Shown: positions 47,801-61,300 of the stretch, piece by piece
Numbering within the stretch: position 1 is the stretch's first letter
Layout of the letters: each line of letters opens with the position of its first letter
Source of the DNA: Mesodorylaimus sp. YZB2_4
Lineage: Eukaryota > Nematoda > Enoplea > Dorylaimida > Dorylaimidae
Direction: 5' to 3'
DNA length: 64,000 nt
NCBI GenBank assembly: GCA_030248295.1
Contig: JASANH010001726.1
Coordinates: 434,001-498,000, forward strand
Position numbers and translations under genes: made by a program
Notes under the pieces: generated by a model
What the model saw: only the letters and a program-made list of their open reading frames with translations
What the model was told of the DNA's origin: nothing
Databases searched by the model: none

Positions 47801-50800
47801 GACCAAAAGGAAACCCTGGCCGAATTGGGACTCTTGCTGAGCTATGGATTTTGTTGGCCAAAACGGGTCACTTGCTGGACAAGGACACTGGCCGAAACGG
47901 CCACAACTAGCGTTGATACAGTTTTGGAAAAAAGATTCAGTTTCAGTTTCAGTTAAGTTAACTGAATCTCCGAATAGATTCAGTTTCAGTTACAGTTAAC
48001 TGGATCTCAAAAGATTAAGTTAACTGAATTTAACTGAATGATTCAGTTTTTCCTTAAAAAGCATTCCGCATCAAGATGTGAACACTTGACGAGAACAATC
48101 TCCACTTTTCTGTATTCAAATAACTACTCTTCCGCATTTACGACTTTAAACAGCTCACAAGGCGCAGTAAAGACCAAAGTCAACATCAGAGGGTCCTTTA
48201 CGAGCACAGCGATGCACGACCATGTCTCAACAGTCCACCCACCAACAAATCCGCAGACAGACCAGGTACCTGAGCCTTGTAACCGTTCTAATTCTAATGC
48301 CATAGCTCATGATTGTAATTTCTTTTGGTCCAAAAGAAAGCTCTGCGCAAAATATTTAGCTCGTCAGGCCAACTACTCAGCAGAGGTCAGCGGCAGAAGT
48401 CCTGCAAATTTTTGGAAACATTCTCGCTTCGTCGGGTCTTCCGTGCAAAAAAATTCAGAACCAGAAGCCTGGAAGACACCTCCAAAGCCCATAGCCTCAA
48501 CAGCGAGTTCAGAAGAGCCCTGCGAGTCTTTCTCAACTTTCTGTCGCCTCGCAACACACGAATTTAAGAAACCCGCAAGATTTTAGGAGCTGACGGCTGC
48601 TGACGATAACATGAAGTAAGCATGGCAAGTTCAACTTACTGGTTGGTAAAGCTTTCTAAGATCAAGAAGATGTAACTTTAAAATTTTTGTAATAAAATGA
48701 TTGAAACTGAAGAAACCTTTTTCCATAAACAGTAGTTACTTTTTTTTTATGATACTGTACCGACTGCTTTTCAACGTGGACCTCGCCTAGCTTATAACTC
48801 TTTCACTCGGCGCTAGCCTGCAGGAAATGATGAAGCACTACAATATTCGTGAAGATTTTGCAACTTCTCTCCACATTTGCACCAAAATTCGAATGGATCG
48901 ATTTTTTAAGATAACTAGCGTTTCAAGAATAACAGAATACACCTCCAACTAGCGATTAAGATGATTCGAATCAGCAATTCGTCTAGCTGCGTTTCGTTTC
49001 TCTTTGAGATCTGCACGAACACCCGCAAACAGATTACTAATTTTCGAAAGAGTAGTAACTCGAAAACTGAATTTAACTGATTCTAAAAAGATTCAGTTAC
49101 AGTTAAATTCAGTTTTGGCGAGGAGATTCACTTTCAGTTTCAGTTTCAGTTAACTGTAACAACGCTAGGCACAACAGCCTGTTTCTTTTCGCTTCGGTGA
49201 ATGGGTCTTTTCGCTTATCTGGCTACCTAATCGTAAGTAGAAATTATACTTCACTGTTCATTCTTACGCGCAGCGCCTCTGCAAGGGCATTTTCCAAAAA
49301 GGCAACCTTACCTTGAATCCTTGATCGATGGGAACCTTTCAGGAGAATGCTCTTTTTATCACCTTGATCGGTGCCTGCCACGAAAGATTCGAGCAAAACA
49401 TAGTCGACCACACTCGCTGTAACTACGATTAATAACAGCAGAATGCAGCCAATTCTAAGAAAGAGACTTATTGCCTGGTTTGAAAACAATCGCTAGAAAT
49501 CCGTTTACATGGCAGCCATGGCGTAAACGTCTTTTGTCAAATCGGCGGGCTCTCCGCGACAGGAGACAGAAAATGTGCCGATTCGGGTCAAGTTGTTGAC
49601 TAAACGGAGAAATTCTGTTGTCCACAATTTTTTAAGTTGGATAAAACTATTATTTACCTGCATTGTATATTTCTTCAGCAGAACAAGAGAGAGGAGCGCA
49701 GATTCCGAGTTGAATAACTCCAATTGTTTGTGTCGGGATTTTAGCTTTGCAATATTGAGCTATGAATCGGTTCGTGTCATTCTGGGCATTGATCCTGACA
49801 GAACGACACAATCGGAACGATCCCAGCCAGTACTTATTCCAGTACCAGATGCCTGGTGGTCGCCGACCTTGCGAGTCCAGAACTGAAAAGTACACAAGAA
49901 ATTAACACAAGGTTGTAAGGTGGCAATGTTTTACGACGTCAGAGATACTGTAACATAATATTCAAAGCTACGAAAGACGAATGACGCACTGAAAACCTAT
50001 TTTAGAATTTCCTAACTGCAAGCGGCAGATTTGAATGAATTTATTGTTGAAATGTGTTCCCAGTGAGTCCACACACACACGAGATATGTTTCAAATAGCA
50101 CACGCACACGCACACTGCAGAACTGCAGCAGGATCTTCTCGGGCCGATACAGTAATCTGTGAATCGTGAGGGATGAAACTGATGTGGTCAGTTGGTGGGC
50201 ATATTTGAGGGGGCTCTTATTGGCTAGTCCAACAACCCATGCAAGACATAACTTCCAATGCTTCCACTTATACAGTCTGGTGTTAACCACTTAAATCAGT
50301 TTATAAACGCAAATTACATCCACAGTGTGGGTGTCAGCCACATGCACATCCCCAAGCAACGTTATATTTGGTGGCGACCCTGAAAGACTCGGAGTATTCG
50401 CAATTGCGGTCTTGGATACTTTCTGCCTAAGTAAATCCCGGTTCGCGGCTGAAGAAATAAGCGTGAGGGTCACTAGCTGTGCGTTAATGGGTTATGCACG
50501 CACAGCTAGTGGCCCTCGCGCAGTTAGCTCGAAGAGAAAGGAAAGGCAGCTAAGACAGTTGCTGGTTCCAATTCAGTTGATCGCCAGTCAGGGCCATATT
50601 CTGTCATCCGTCGAAAGCTCTAAGCGGCTGTAAATGAAGTGGATCCGAATTTTGGTCCAAACATCGATAATTGCCGCATCCGTGCAATATTGCTGTGGTT
50701 TATCAGCTCCTCCTACAGTACATATGTTAGCGCCAACTGAAAAGAGTTTTCAGAGCCAGTTCCATGTTGAAAAGAGTCAGCATAATTCAAATATAAAAAA

Positions 50801-53391
50801 GTGGGTTTCCATGATTTCAATCTTTTTATTGGCCAAGCCTGTTATAGTTGCATCTCCTTCGTCTGAGGTAGCCTTGCCAATCGTGAGGTTGAACCTAGAT
50901 ATAATCAATGATTAATTTTTTTCTGATAACAAAAGAAAGCTGTTCGCAAAATATTGGATCCGTCTGGCCAGTTGGTCAGCAGCGGTCAGCGACTAAAGTC
51001 CTGCAAGTTTTTTTAATTTTTTCTGTGACAAGAAGACAGAGTATTGGGAAAACTTGCAGGGTTTTTCTAAACTCGGTTTTCAGGCTACTTTCTTTGGGCT
51101 TCGTGTTCCAGCACTCGGGTTTTGGCCGCTGACATAGCACGATGACCTCAAAAACTCGCAGGATTTCGGCTTTGCAATGGAATCGACTGTACTGTACATG
51201 TGTTGCAAAGGAGCCAGAAGAAATTTCAGCAATTTGTTTATCTCAATTGCCCAACATCCCCAAATTTTCAGCACGAGCGCTTATGCGACGCATCCAGTTT
51301 TAGGGATTTGTTACCCAAGGGCTCTGGCTCGAACATTCGGCCAGTTGCGATTAAAGGGCCTTGGTGGAATGCACGATTGGTACAATATTGCTAGGAGATG
51401 TCAAAATTTTTAAAAATTTGAAATTTCAGTGGATAAGGATCGACCGATGCAAGAATTGAGAATTAGTTGAGATTCAGGTGGACCCACTACTTGACGGAGT
51501 TATGACTGGAATACTACATAGGCACATTAATTATTGACGCGAAACGATTATCAAATTTTTATTTGCTACTTGCTGCACAAAGCGGGCAAACTGTGCTCGG
51601 GTCAGAAACCCAAAATTTTGATTAAAAAAATACGATTTGGTGAACTGAAAAGACTGCTTTAATTTCTTAAAATCCACTTAGCAAAATCGATCCTTCCTTC
51701 GAGGAGCGCCAACATATTTGTTTTCATATTAAAGCAAGGGTACGACGGCAGCGGGGGTACGACACTGGCCTGCGAGTTTTTATCTTCATAAAACCTCCAG
51801 GGTAGAGTCAGGCGCACCACTAGCAGGGTTAAAGCTTCAGTCAGCAACAGGTTAGGCTGTGAGCAGACCAGTCTTTACTATCTCTGCACACTTTCCACGT
51901 CATGTCAGCGGCCATCCATGTCTAAATCATGTGTCTTCGCCATGTACCTGAATTGAGGAGAACACAGTTTTATTCCAGCCCCCGCTAATAGCATCCGCAG
52001 CGCCACCGCATCCGCCACTGTCAAATCGAGTCGACTCGGGCCATCTCGGGTCAATTAAACGGTTAATTTTTCACGTCATGTTTTCTTTTTGTCGCTGTTG
52101 GAAAAATTTTACAATGCTTCCACCCTGTCTCCTGTTGCCTTTGGTGCAATACAGAAGAGCTCTGGTCTTTCAAAAACCATACACTTTGTTTGGCCGACAG
52201 TTTCTCCGAGAATACTGTGAGCCCCCTTCAAGTTAAGGAGGATATATTTTGGTCTAGGTTCAAAGTTTAAGAAATACAGTACCTCATGGCCTTATTTTAC
52301 ATTGTATCCTACGAGCGCAAACAAATCGCCACGCTTTCATTGCACGGCATCATCGCGAGCATAGCTTCAAACCTGAAGAGGCAGATTCGATGCAAAGCAC
52401 GCCATGTACTAAAATTTGTTTGGTGAAATTCCGCGGTCATAGAATGACAAATGCACCCAGCATTGCTGGAAAGTCAGATAATCGATACTCTCCTCGGCAG
52501 AAAGGCATCAATATTTCCGTCCCTCTCATGGAAGGTGTACTCCTTCTCCGATCGTGTGTTCTTGCCCCCCAGGGACCTCTTATCGCCCACCAGCTGGGGC
52601 CGCTGGTTACGCAATTAGAACTATTAAAGCACCGTAAATCCTCCTTGTTACTCAAGACGAAATGATATAAATGGGTCAGACTGAGGAGGTACAGTACATA
52701 CCTAGTTACTGTATATCCATAAGTGAGGGCCTTATAGGGTCTCGAGCAGGTCTAACCGGGCCCTGCATAAAGTCCCATTTATTAGGCCACCATATTAATG
52801 CAGGCCCTTTTGTCATTGACAGCGACCAAAATGATAAGGAAGAACAAGATAACCACCAGAAAACCAGAAAGTGGGGGCATATGACGTGATCTGATGATAT
52901 TTCACAGAACAGGGCAACCTCGGAGATAATCAGTAAGTGAGAGGATACAAGAAGGATAAAGATAAAAACGGGTCTGGTAAAGCAAGCCCTTACCGTGTCT
53001 GGGCCATATATGCTGTTCAGCACAAGTCTCGTTCTCGCATTCAACGAACTTTGTCCACGTTTTGTGAGCGAATTCAAATTCAAGCTTACAGTCGCTGCTC
53101 GCATTGACCAGGCCGAGCGAGGCCACGGATTCGTCCACGTACAGTGATTCGATGGCAACCTAAGTTATGTCGCGAGGACAATGTCGTAATCAAACACAAA
53201 TTCCACGCCTATGGACGTACTGATATGGCTTCGGCATTTGTAATATTCCCGTCTTTGAACAGATAAGGCCTTATGTCGGCTCTATGAGTGGCCAAAAATA
53301 ACGCGCCTGGCGTCTCTGATGTTTCATTCCTTTCAAGACAATCGACCAAGAGTAATCCAAGAAGAAAAATCAAAACGTTCAAGGTGAACAT
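41805..53391 (-). CDS. NRF-6-type acyltransferase A (NRF domain + acyltransferase 3)
   Basis: Fourteen minus-strand exons: 53391-53221, 53159-52994, 49882-49658, 49599-49509, 49454-49312, 46343-46176, 46112-46016, 45950-45849, 45539-45306, 45244-45125, 45068-44936, 44853-44679, 42145-42000 and 41945-41805. All borders are GT/AG and phases close, giving 703 residues. A signal peptide (MFTLNVLIFLLGLLLVDC) is followed by the Cys-rich NRF domain: SSDCKLEFEFAHKTW, LDSQGRRPPGIWYWNKYWLG, then GICAPLSCSAEEIYNA. One TM helix (IGCILLLLIVVTASVVDYVL) precedes the acyltransferase-3 domain: CLHGIRFLTCCWVMIAHT with the conserved His, VDSFFVMSG, RLTPPYALVM and about nine further helices. The family includes C. 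elegans NRF-6/NDG-4, which act in lipid or drug uptake; the substrate here is unknown. Introns 2, 5 and 12 (1-3 kb) are swollen by transposons. Tandem neighbour B has the same exon lengths. Confidence 0.9.
42690..43112 (+). repeat. SINE family 2, full copy, in intron 12 of acyltransferase A
   Basis: Head GCGGCCGCGGTGGTGCACCG then CCCGGGTTCGATCCCCGG (A and B boxes). The body ends at GCAAAACGGGCTTCAGCC and an A/T tail. Opposite in orientation to the host gene. Best reference copy in the window, about 420 bases. Confidence 0.85.
43389..44385. mobile_element. hAT-like non-autonomous element, GGTAC family, 997 bp
   Basis: Terminal inverted repeats CCAGGGTCGACCGTACC at both ends, with subterminal CCGTACC/GGTACGG motifs repeated many times in the first and last 100 bases. 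Flanked by TCATCAGG (43381-43388) and TCATCAAG (44386-44393), a 7/8 match to an 8-bp target duplication. No transposase ORF. Lies in intron 12 of acyltransferase A. Confidence 0.8.
46574..46620. repeat. Short perfect hairpin
   Basis: AAAAGATCAAACCCAA and its complement TTGGGTTTGATCTTTT are separated by about 11 bases, within an intron of acyltransferase A. Confidence 0.8.
47908..49167. mobile_element. hAT-like non-autonomous element, TAGCGTTG family copy 1, 1260 bp
   Basis: Ends TAGCGTTGATACAGTT and, inverted, TAGCGTTGTTACAGTT, flanked by GCCACAAC (47900-47907) and GGCACAAC (49168-49175), 7/8 identical. TAGCG fits the hAT terminal rule YARNG. Subterminal zones are arrays of TTCAGTT/AACTGAA units. 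The inner ORF 48038-48586 has no transposase motif. Lies in intron 5 of acyltransferase A. Confidence 0.8.
50735..51135. repeat. Fragment related to the inner part of the TAGCGTTG family
   Basis: Colinear with 57824-58215 of copy 2 (GAGTTTTCAGAG, TTGCATCTCCTTCGTCTGA, GCAAAATATTGGATCCGTCT, TTTTTCTAAACTCGGTTTTC) but without visible terminal repeats. In intron 2 of acyltransferase A. Confidence 0.7.
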
Positions 53392-55371
53392 TATTCTGCA
53401 GCAGGAGCCAGATAGGCGGCGCAGCGCTGTGACTGCTTCGCGGGTCGCATGAATGTGATTCTTCAGTTGGCGAAATGCGATCACCTTTGCAAGTTCCGTG
53501 CATCGCCCTGCGCATTCTTTCGTAACAAGTACGTCGAGAGTCCATGCTCGTTTTGGCGACCTAGTTACTGGGATTTATTACGAGAGACTAACACTAAACG
53601 TCGTCGTCCCTTTTTTGCGTACAGTTTTTACTTTCTTACGTACAGTATTTCGACAAAACTAGTTCTATTTGAAATTTGGCTGTCCTTCAGCTCGAATGCG
53701 ATCGAACTAAACGGTTGGACTGCCCCTGGCGTCTCGGCCAACGAGCTGTCTACTTTCGTTGGCCTCTACCATCAAAATTCTTTCAAAAAAATTCTTGTGC
53801 ATGACGGCGGCTTAAGTTGCACTCCAGACCAACTGTTGACATCATATTCTATCAGTAGGCACGATCACTAACAGTAAGCCAGAGGCTAAAGAGCTCCTTT
53901 CGCTTGCAAGAGCTAATTAGTAGTTGGTCTTTTCGGACAACGGCAAAGTGCACTGCACATGCATGCGGATGACAGGTCATATGTAAAAACCCTAATGTGG
54001 TACAGTACTGTACATTAGAGAAAGAACATCAGGGGGACTGCTGCTTTGTGATCCAGCATGGCAAGAGATGCTGTCATTGATGTTTTAGAGGCTAGCAACT
54101 AAATATCCTATACCAGCCGCACCCTGTTTCTCAAGGAAAATGACATGACCCAAGTGACACCTTGAACATATCGCAAGCAAGCTTACTTCCGTTTTGAATC
54201 ATGACGCCAAGCGATTAATAATCATCCCTCCTCTTCTTACGCTTGCTGGTGTTCCATGACCCTCTGGTAATTTCTGTCGACCTCCTGCTGATACTCATAC
54301 AAAACAGCTCCTGTATGTTTGCTTCATCAAGCACGATTTTTTTTCTGCGGTGACCAAGACGATCAGAGTCTGTTTCATGAATCTCTCCTAGCTCCTGTAG
54401 GAGCCATGAGTCTCCTATGAGGAGATATTGCGTTGCATAAAACAAAATTTTTCCAAGGTTCCAAACGAGGTGCCAAACGAGCAGCATGATTTATGGATTT
54501 TCCGGGATTTATCTCAACTGACAGCAGTGATTCTGATGATGACTTCCAAAATAAAAACCAAATATCGAGACATTTTCGTATCAACTTTTATACGCATCTT
54601 TTTAATTGCATCGATTACGTAAATACTGGATGCATGTCCATTACACTACTGCATCTACACCTAGGATACATAATACAGAGCTGATCGCACTAGAAGAGGG
54701 TGAAAAGGCAATGGAAGATATACAGTATACGGCCATCACTGTCTCGAAGGCGCTATGACGCTAGGCCGCGGATATTAGGACCCAAGCCGATTGGACGCAA
54801 CGGTGTTAGAACGCGGACATTAGGACGCAGTGGTCGTATGGTGATTTTACCTATCCAGCAGTTCCAGAACATATCCGCTGAAACATGTCAAAACCCAGAG
54901 GTTTTATAAGCACACACAAGTCAGGAAAGGGCTCAGTTGATTTTGGGACCTATTTCTGGGAAAAAGTAGAGACTTTGCTTTTGAAAAACTGGATCTGATC
55001 ATCACTTTGGGAGCTGAGAATAGGGTGTACATACTTTAGGCCGTCCTACAAGTTTATCAAATCAATTTCGTCGTCCTACAATTTTTGGATTTGCATCTCG
55101 TGTAGCAATGTTTAACCAACAGGACTGCACAAGCGAGAGACACGATTCACGAGTCGTGCGACTGTAGGGTATTCTCTTATACATTGTATTTGTACAGCAC
55201 TGCGGTTTCTGAAACCGCCTTCTAAACTGTTCTTTATTCTTCTGTAAAAATAAAATTAGCTTACTGTTGCGGGACAGGTAAAATATTTTGACAAACAAAA
55301 CGTACAGGCAGCTTCCGTATTTGTATTGTATTATATTCACTAATGACAAAGGAGAGAGAACGTCTACCACA
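53392..55371. other. Spacer between the two acyltransferase genes
   Basis: Should hold the promoter of gene A (minus strand, near 53.4-53.6 kb) and the 3' end of gene B. A plus ORF at 53449-53871 and a minus ORF at 54215-54487 (hydrophobic start, basic C-terminus KRKKRRDD) have no recognised domain. At 54750-54840 a degenerate unit (GCGGACATTAGGACGCAGTG-like) is repeated about three times. Confidence 0.4.
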
Positions 55372-58300
55372 TCACATCACCTTTTTGCTATCACTTTTTG
55401 CCACAGTGTTAAAACATATTTTATCGATTTCTAGCACGGGCATTTCCACTGCGAGGTGCAACGGGACAGCCATTAGGAAACTGACCACGAGACACTTGAT
55501 CATGACAAAATACTGAAAACGCAAGGAGAATCAACTTGTTGGTTTTAATACTTTATCACTATACTTACTATTGTCATTGATGTTTCATAATGAAGAGGCT
55601 GGTCAATGTGCTCAAACATGTACAGCAGCCATTGGAAGTGAATCAGACATGCGCAATAGGTCAACTTGCTTAGGAATTTGAATGCTTTCCATGAAAGAAA
55701 GCCGTTGACCAAAGCTGCAATGATAATAGGATCATTGCGTGTGGTTGATAAGGCTGATCATTCGGCATTGAGCTCATCCAAAACAGGAGCATGACACAGG
55801 AGAGTGCTGCAGCTAGACCAGAGTCAGACTAGCTGGCGAAGCCCATTGAGTCATTGATGGATTGCATTGGGGCTTTGCTGGAGAAACACACCATTTTCGC
55901 AGTTGTTTTTACTATCACGGTCACGGTCCTTCTATCAATCAAGAGTTCCCTCACTAAAAGAGTCAGTCTCATCGTCAAAAATTAACGTTATGACCTACCG
56001 AATGCGAAATTTGTATTGTACTTGCATCACATGTCACCAAAAAGCGATTAGCAATGCTTTTAGCCAACCGCTTTAGCAATATTTTTCAAGCAATGGATAA
56101 TATCTGTGTTTCACCACGGATTGTTAAAAGCTATTGGAACTTAGCAATGCTTTTAGCTAGAAAGTTTATCCACGAAATGTGATTTTCAGGCATAGTAGAT
56201 GTCTGATAGACTAGCGGGTAAATGGCCTATTCGCCGAGATTTTAGCGATGTTTCTTGCTAGCGCGGCATACTGTAGTTTTTGGTGAAACGCGCACAGCGA
56301 CTCTAGATGCTAAAATCGTTGCTAGCCTAGCAATGGTTGCTGCTAGTGGCATGATTTTTGTTGCTTTTAGCGAGAAACATTGCGCAATGTTTCTCGCTAA
56401 AAGCAACGTACATATCTGTGTTTCACCAAAAATCATGCCACTGGCAGCAACCATTGCTAGGCTAGCAACGATTTTAGCATCTAGAGTCGCTGTGCGCGTT
56501 TCACCAAAAACTACAGTATGCCGCGCTAGCAAGAAACATCGCTAAAATCTCGGCGAATAGGCCATTTACCCGCTAGTCTATCAGACATCTACTATGCCTG
56601 AAAATCACATTCCGTGGATAAACTTTCTAGCTAAAAGCAATGCTAAAATCCGATAGCTTTTAACAATCCGTGGTGGAACACAGATATTATCCATTGCTGG
56701 AAAAGCATTGCTAAAGCGGTTGGCTAAAAGCATTCCTAATCGCTTTTTGGTAAAACAGTCCCCAGGAGCAGCAAAGACATTCTGAATACCCACTACTGCA
56801 CATTACAGTATGCATGTAGCACTGTTCAGTGATCACTCTTTTCCCGCTCAAAAATTAGCCACCCTCATAAAAAGAGGCCCAACATGAAAGTGTCCAGCAT
56901 ATGAAATAATTTTTATCTCCGTGCTAATAATCCACAAAATTTGACATCTTGACACAAGGTCAGACGATTCACTGCGATCATGACCAGCCCGTTAGTGAGT
57001 GGGACTGTTCTATAAGTTTAATAGGGCCTGACCGCACAGACATGCTGGGCAGCACTCACCAGCATTTCCTGTGGAGCATGCATAAATGATCCAAACCACA
57101 CAAAAAGCGAAGACCACCCTGCTGATTGCCGAGTAGGCCGCGTTGCCCCAGAAGCCAATGTGGATGTAATAATATGGTATAATCGAGCATGGTATCGCTG
57201 CTAAGCAGAAAGACCAGCAGAATAATTTCACTCCCTACAAGTCAGATTTTGACGTGATAAGATTAGTCGCCAGCACATGGCCAAAATTTGTGTTCATACC
57301 AAACCGTGTTTTCTACGCTCATTATTCAATTTAAACAAAATATGCCCAAGTAAAATACCAAGGAGATATGGACCGCATCGTAACCACGGCTTGGTGTAAG
57401 GCACTAAAGTTGCTTCCATGTCCTGATTATATCTATAAATTTCGAAAATATTTGAAAATCTTTTAAAACCACTCGAGTTTTTTCTTACGCATTTGATAAA
57501 CCCTGTAGAAAAACAGGCGGTACATTCGCATAGGCGTAAGATAGTCCTCGAGCAAGTGCATCAAGAAAGACGAGAAGTGCGATCAAGACGTAGGTGAAAC
57601 CAGGTCGCCTGAAAAGCAAATCGAAAGTACCAAGTTCCTCTAAACTCTCGCCAGTGGGCACAAAATTTCAGGTGGGGCCAAAACTGGGAAAGTATTTGAC
57701 GGTGGGGTATTTTATGTGTAGTTTAGCGTTGATACAGACTTTACTGAAACTAAACCTGCATCTCTTTCTTCAAAACTGAATTTAAGTGTAAAGGAATCTT
57801 TTTAGAATCGTTACGTTTTAGCGATGACTGAAAGAGTTTTCAGAGTGAGCTCCATGATGAAAAGTAGTCTTCGAAATTCAAATATATAAAGGAGGATTCA
57901 ATAATTTCAATCATTTTATCGGGCAAATTTGTTAAAGTTGCATCTCCTTCATCTGATGGAGCCTTAGCAACAGTCAAGTTGAATTAGATACAATCGATGA
58001 CTACAGTTTTTCTAGGCACAGAAAAAGCTATTTGCAAAATATTGGATCCGTCTAACCAGCTGGTGAGCAGTGGTCAGCGAAAAAAGTCGTGCAAGTTTTT
58101 GAATTCCTGTGAGAAGACAGAGTATTGGAAAAAAATTGCGGGATTTTTCTAAACTCGGTTTTCAGGTTCCAGGCTTCGGGCTCCATGGTCCAACACTCAG
58201 GTTTTGGGTTCCGACAGCAGGAAACCAAAAAAATTTGCAGGATTTTGGGGCGTACCACTGCTGAACAATTGGTCAGACGGGCCCAATATTTTACTGAGAC

Positions 58301-61300
58301 CTATCCTGCACCTAAACAAATCAAAGTCGCTGATTATGTCAAGTTCGAGTGAACTGTTGAAGTCTTACATGCAAAAGTGTGGTCTCATTAAAGAAAAGTA
58401 GAGATTTTTTCTCGCCAAGCGTTCATATGAAATTTATTTCAAGAAGAACTGCATCATTCAGTTAAATTTAGTCAACTGAATCTTTTGAGATCCAGTAAGT
58501 TGTAACCGGAACTGAATCTATTCGGAGATCCAGTTAACTTAACTGAAACTGAATCTTTTTCGAAACTGCATCAACGCTAGTGTAATTACCTTGCCAGAGG
58601 GACGAGAATAAGGGGAGCAAGCAGATACATTTGATATTCACAGGCCAACGACCAAGCATGTCCCATGCAATGGGGAACAAGCAAGATATTATCGATGTAG
58701 AGCAGGTTGTGCCACCAGACACCCTTGCAATGGCCGTCCTTGTCTGGCCAGAATGGACCATCAGCTATGTAATAATACAACTGACTAAAAATCCACAAAA
58801 CTAGGGCGTATGGCGGGGTAAGCCTGAAAACAGGAAACGTCTGTTAAAAATCATATTTGGTAAAGACTCGTGACTTTTTGGCCCTATAAGGCATCTCGGG
58901 GGGAAAAAACAAAATTACTGCAGCCACTGGAAATTCAGAGCATTTATGTAGGCTTACGAAATTCATGACCTTTTTCCTTGTACAAAGGATACAGAGGAGG
59001 CACTTTTGAAAACAGGGCAACGGAACTGGGGGGGGGGGGGGATCAGTGAGTGGGACGCTTTTATAACTTCACTAGGGCCTGAGACTATGTGAGAAGGGCC
59101 AACAAATGCATAAAAAAGTGACTAAAAGTGCATGTTCAACTGAAACGCAGGGTCGCGAAGGCCATTCGGACAATTCCCTAAATGGCCAGAGGAGAGCGAG
59201 CAAACTAACCCGTATAGATTATGAATAAACTAGCAAGGGACCACCCTCAATCGTTAAGTCGAACTTGACAAAACCAAAAAATATTGTTATTTGTTCCTAG
59301 TACAAAAAAAGCTGTTTGCAGCATCTCGTCTGGCTGGCTAATGGCCAGCAGTGACCAGCACCTGAAGTCCGATAGTTCTGAAATTTTCTGGACTTTCGAG
59401 GAAAAAACCCCAAACCGAGTGTTGTGAGCTCAAACTCGAAGCCAAAACCCAAAAACCCCAAAACCGATTTTGAAAAGAGCCCTGTGACTCTTTCTCCGCT
59501 CAGGTTCCTCGAAAGGGATAAATTCAAAATTTTTCTGGACTTTAGGCGCTGACCACTGCTGACCAGTTGACCCGCTGAGTGCTAAATATTTTTGCAGAGA
59601 GTTTTCTTATGCACCTAGGAGCAAAGTACAATTTTTGGTTTCGTCAAGTTCTTCTTGATAATTGGCGATGTTCCCTTGCTAGCCTTTCTTGTCATCAATA
59701 TTTGGTCCTTGTAGATAGCCCCTTCTCTAGGTATATAGATGTAAGTAGCCCCTTCTTACTATCGCTATTTGCCCCTAAAATTTTCCAAAGTGGGTTCTGT
59801 GGTATCAAGAAACATTTCGCATCCATTATGAAGTCTGAGTTGACACTTCGCAACGTTGCCTTGTTGACTTTTCAGGGGAGACTTTCAGAACAGTCTTTGG
59901 TGAGAAATAAATAACTAGATCTCAGCATCTGATGCCTACCTGATGTAACGGCGGATCACAAATTTTGCCCGAAACCATCCGGAATTCAAGTAATCGACCC
60001 ACTGCTCCTTCTTTAACCAATTGTGGGTCAACAACAATCCACTAAAAGACAGGTGATGGTCTAAATTGAACGTCATCTTTCAACAGTTTCCAAACACACA
60101 GTACCTCATGACTAAAAAGCAATCGACTGCGTATGTTCCTAACGCAATGGGCATGCATTTAAAATTTCCCCACATCGATCTCCTCAGAAATACTTCATTG
60201 TCTTAAAAACAATGGCGTGATCGTATTGCATTACCTGCGGGAGTCACCTACCCACTTACCCATCCAATCAATTTGATATAGACTATGGGTAGTCATAACC
60301 CAACAACACATAAAAAATCTCATTCCATGCAAACATTCGATCTCTCCTTGGGCATCATCGGATCCACAAAAAAGTTTTGTCCAATTTGTTATTATCGAAA
60401 AGGACAGCACCGATTTGGCTAGCTTTCCTAAAAAACATAATGTAAAACTGAGAAACAAAGTGGTGACATAGTTTTCAAAGGCTCACCTTGAATCCTGGAT
60501 CGATGTGAACCTTTCAGGAGGATACTCTTCACATCAACATTTTCAATGTCTGTCACAAAAGACTGGAGTAATACATAGTCAATAATGCTTGCCACTACTA
60601 TGAGTAAAAGAAGCAGGCAGCAACCAATTCTAAAAAGTTTTACACTTTTCTGTCTGTTCTAGACACAAATCGACTCCCTTACATGGCAACCTTGGCGTAA
60701 AAATCCTCATTCAACTTGGCCGGTTCCCCACGGCAGGATAGAGAAAATGTGCTGATTTCGGTAAGGTTGTTCACTAAAATGAATGTGTGTACAGTCAGCA
60801 TGACGCAATGCTGTTTGACTCTGGGCTTACTGAGTGACGCATGTACCTAGACCTAGACCTAGACATACCCGTACATGCTGTACATCAGACATAATCTCGG
60901 CTGGCTTGGCTTGCGTGGCTCATCGCGGCTGGAATGGTTCACATTAGAAATCGCGTAGGTGCTTAGAAGATTCTGTCTGCTTTTTGGCGGGCTCACGAAC
61001 AGTTGTGGCTCGGTTTGCTCGGCCCGCAGAATTGAAGTTCCCCAGAAACAAGACTGCTAAGGATGTCATTAATTATCAATAGTAGAAAACTAAAATAGGT
61101 CTGCTGGAGGAGCAGTATATAGCACATGACTACTGCTAGACCCCGGATCGGGTCAGGAACTTTCGGGTCGGGTCGGGTCGGGTCAGCAAAATTTCGGGTC
61201 GGGTCGGGTTTTTGAAAGATCGGGTCAAACAGGTCAAAAATACAGAAATTTTGCAAGTTACTACATTAGCAGCTACAGAAACCTTTTCGTAGTTGTTCGA

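Noticed and set aside
48038..48586. 182-codon ORF
   Set aside because: Lies inside a non-autonomous hAT-like element, low-complexity, no transposase motif; related interiors at 51 and 58 kb do not keep the frame.
53449..53871. 140-codon plus ORF upstream of acyltransferase A
   Set aside because: No domain, overlaps the probable promoter and 5' UTR of gene A on the other strand.
56242..56545. Two 96-codon ORFs on opposite strands with the same first 35 residues
   Set aside because: They are mirror images caused by the palindrome and not proteins.
57609..58589. Intron created by a transposon (introner)
   Set aside because: Acyltransferase A has an intron at the same position (61 bases), so the intron predates the insertion.
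61160..61210. CRISPR-like or telomere-like array (CGGGT tandem)
   Set aside because: Pentamer array without spacers, repeated near both ends of an inverted-repeat element; it is a subterminal transposon motif.
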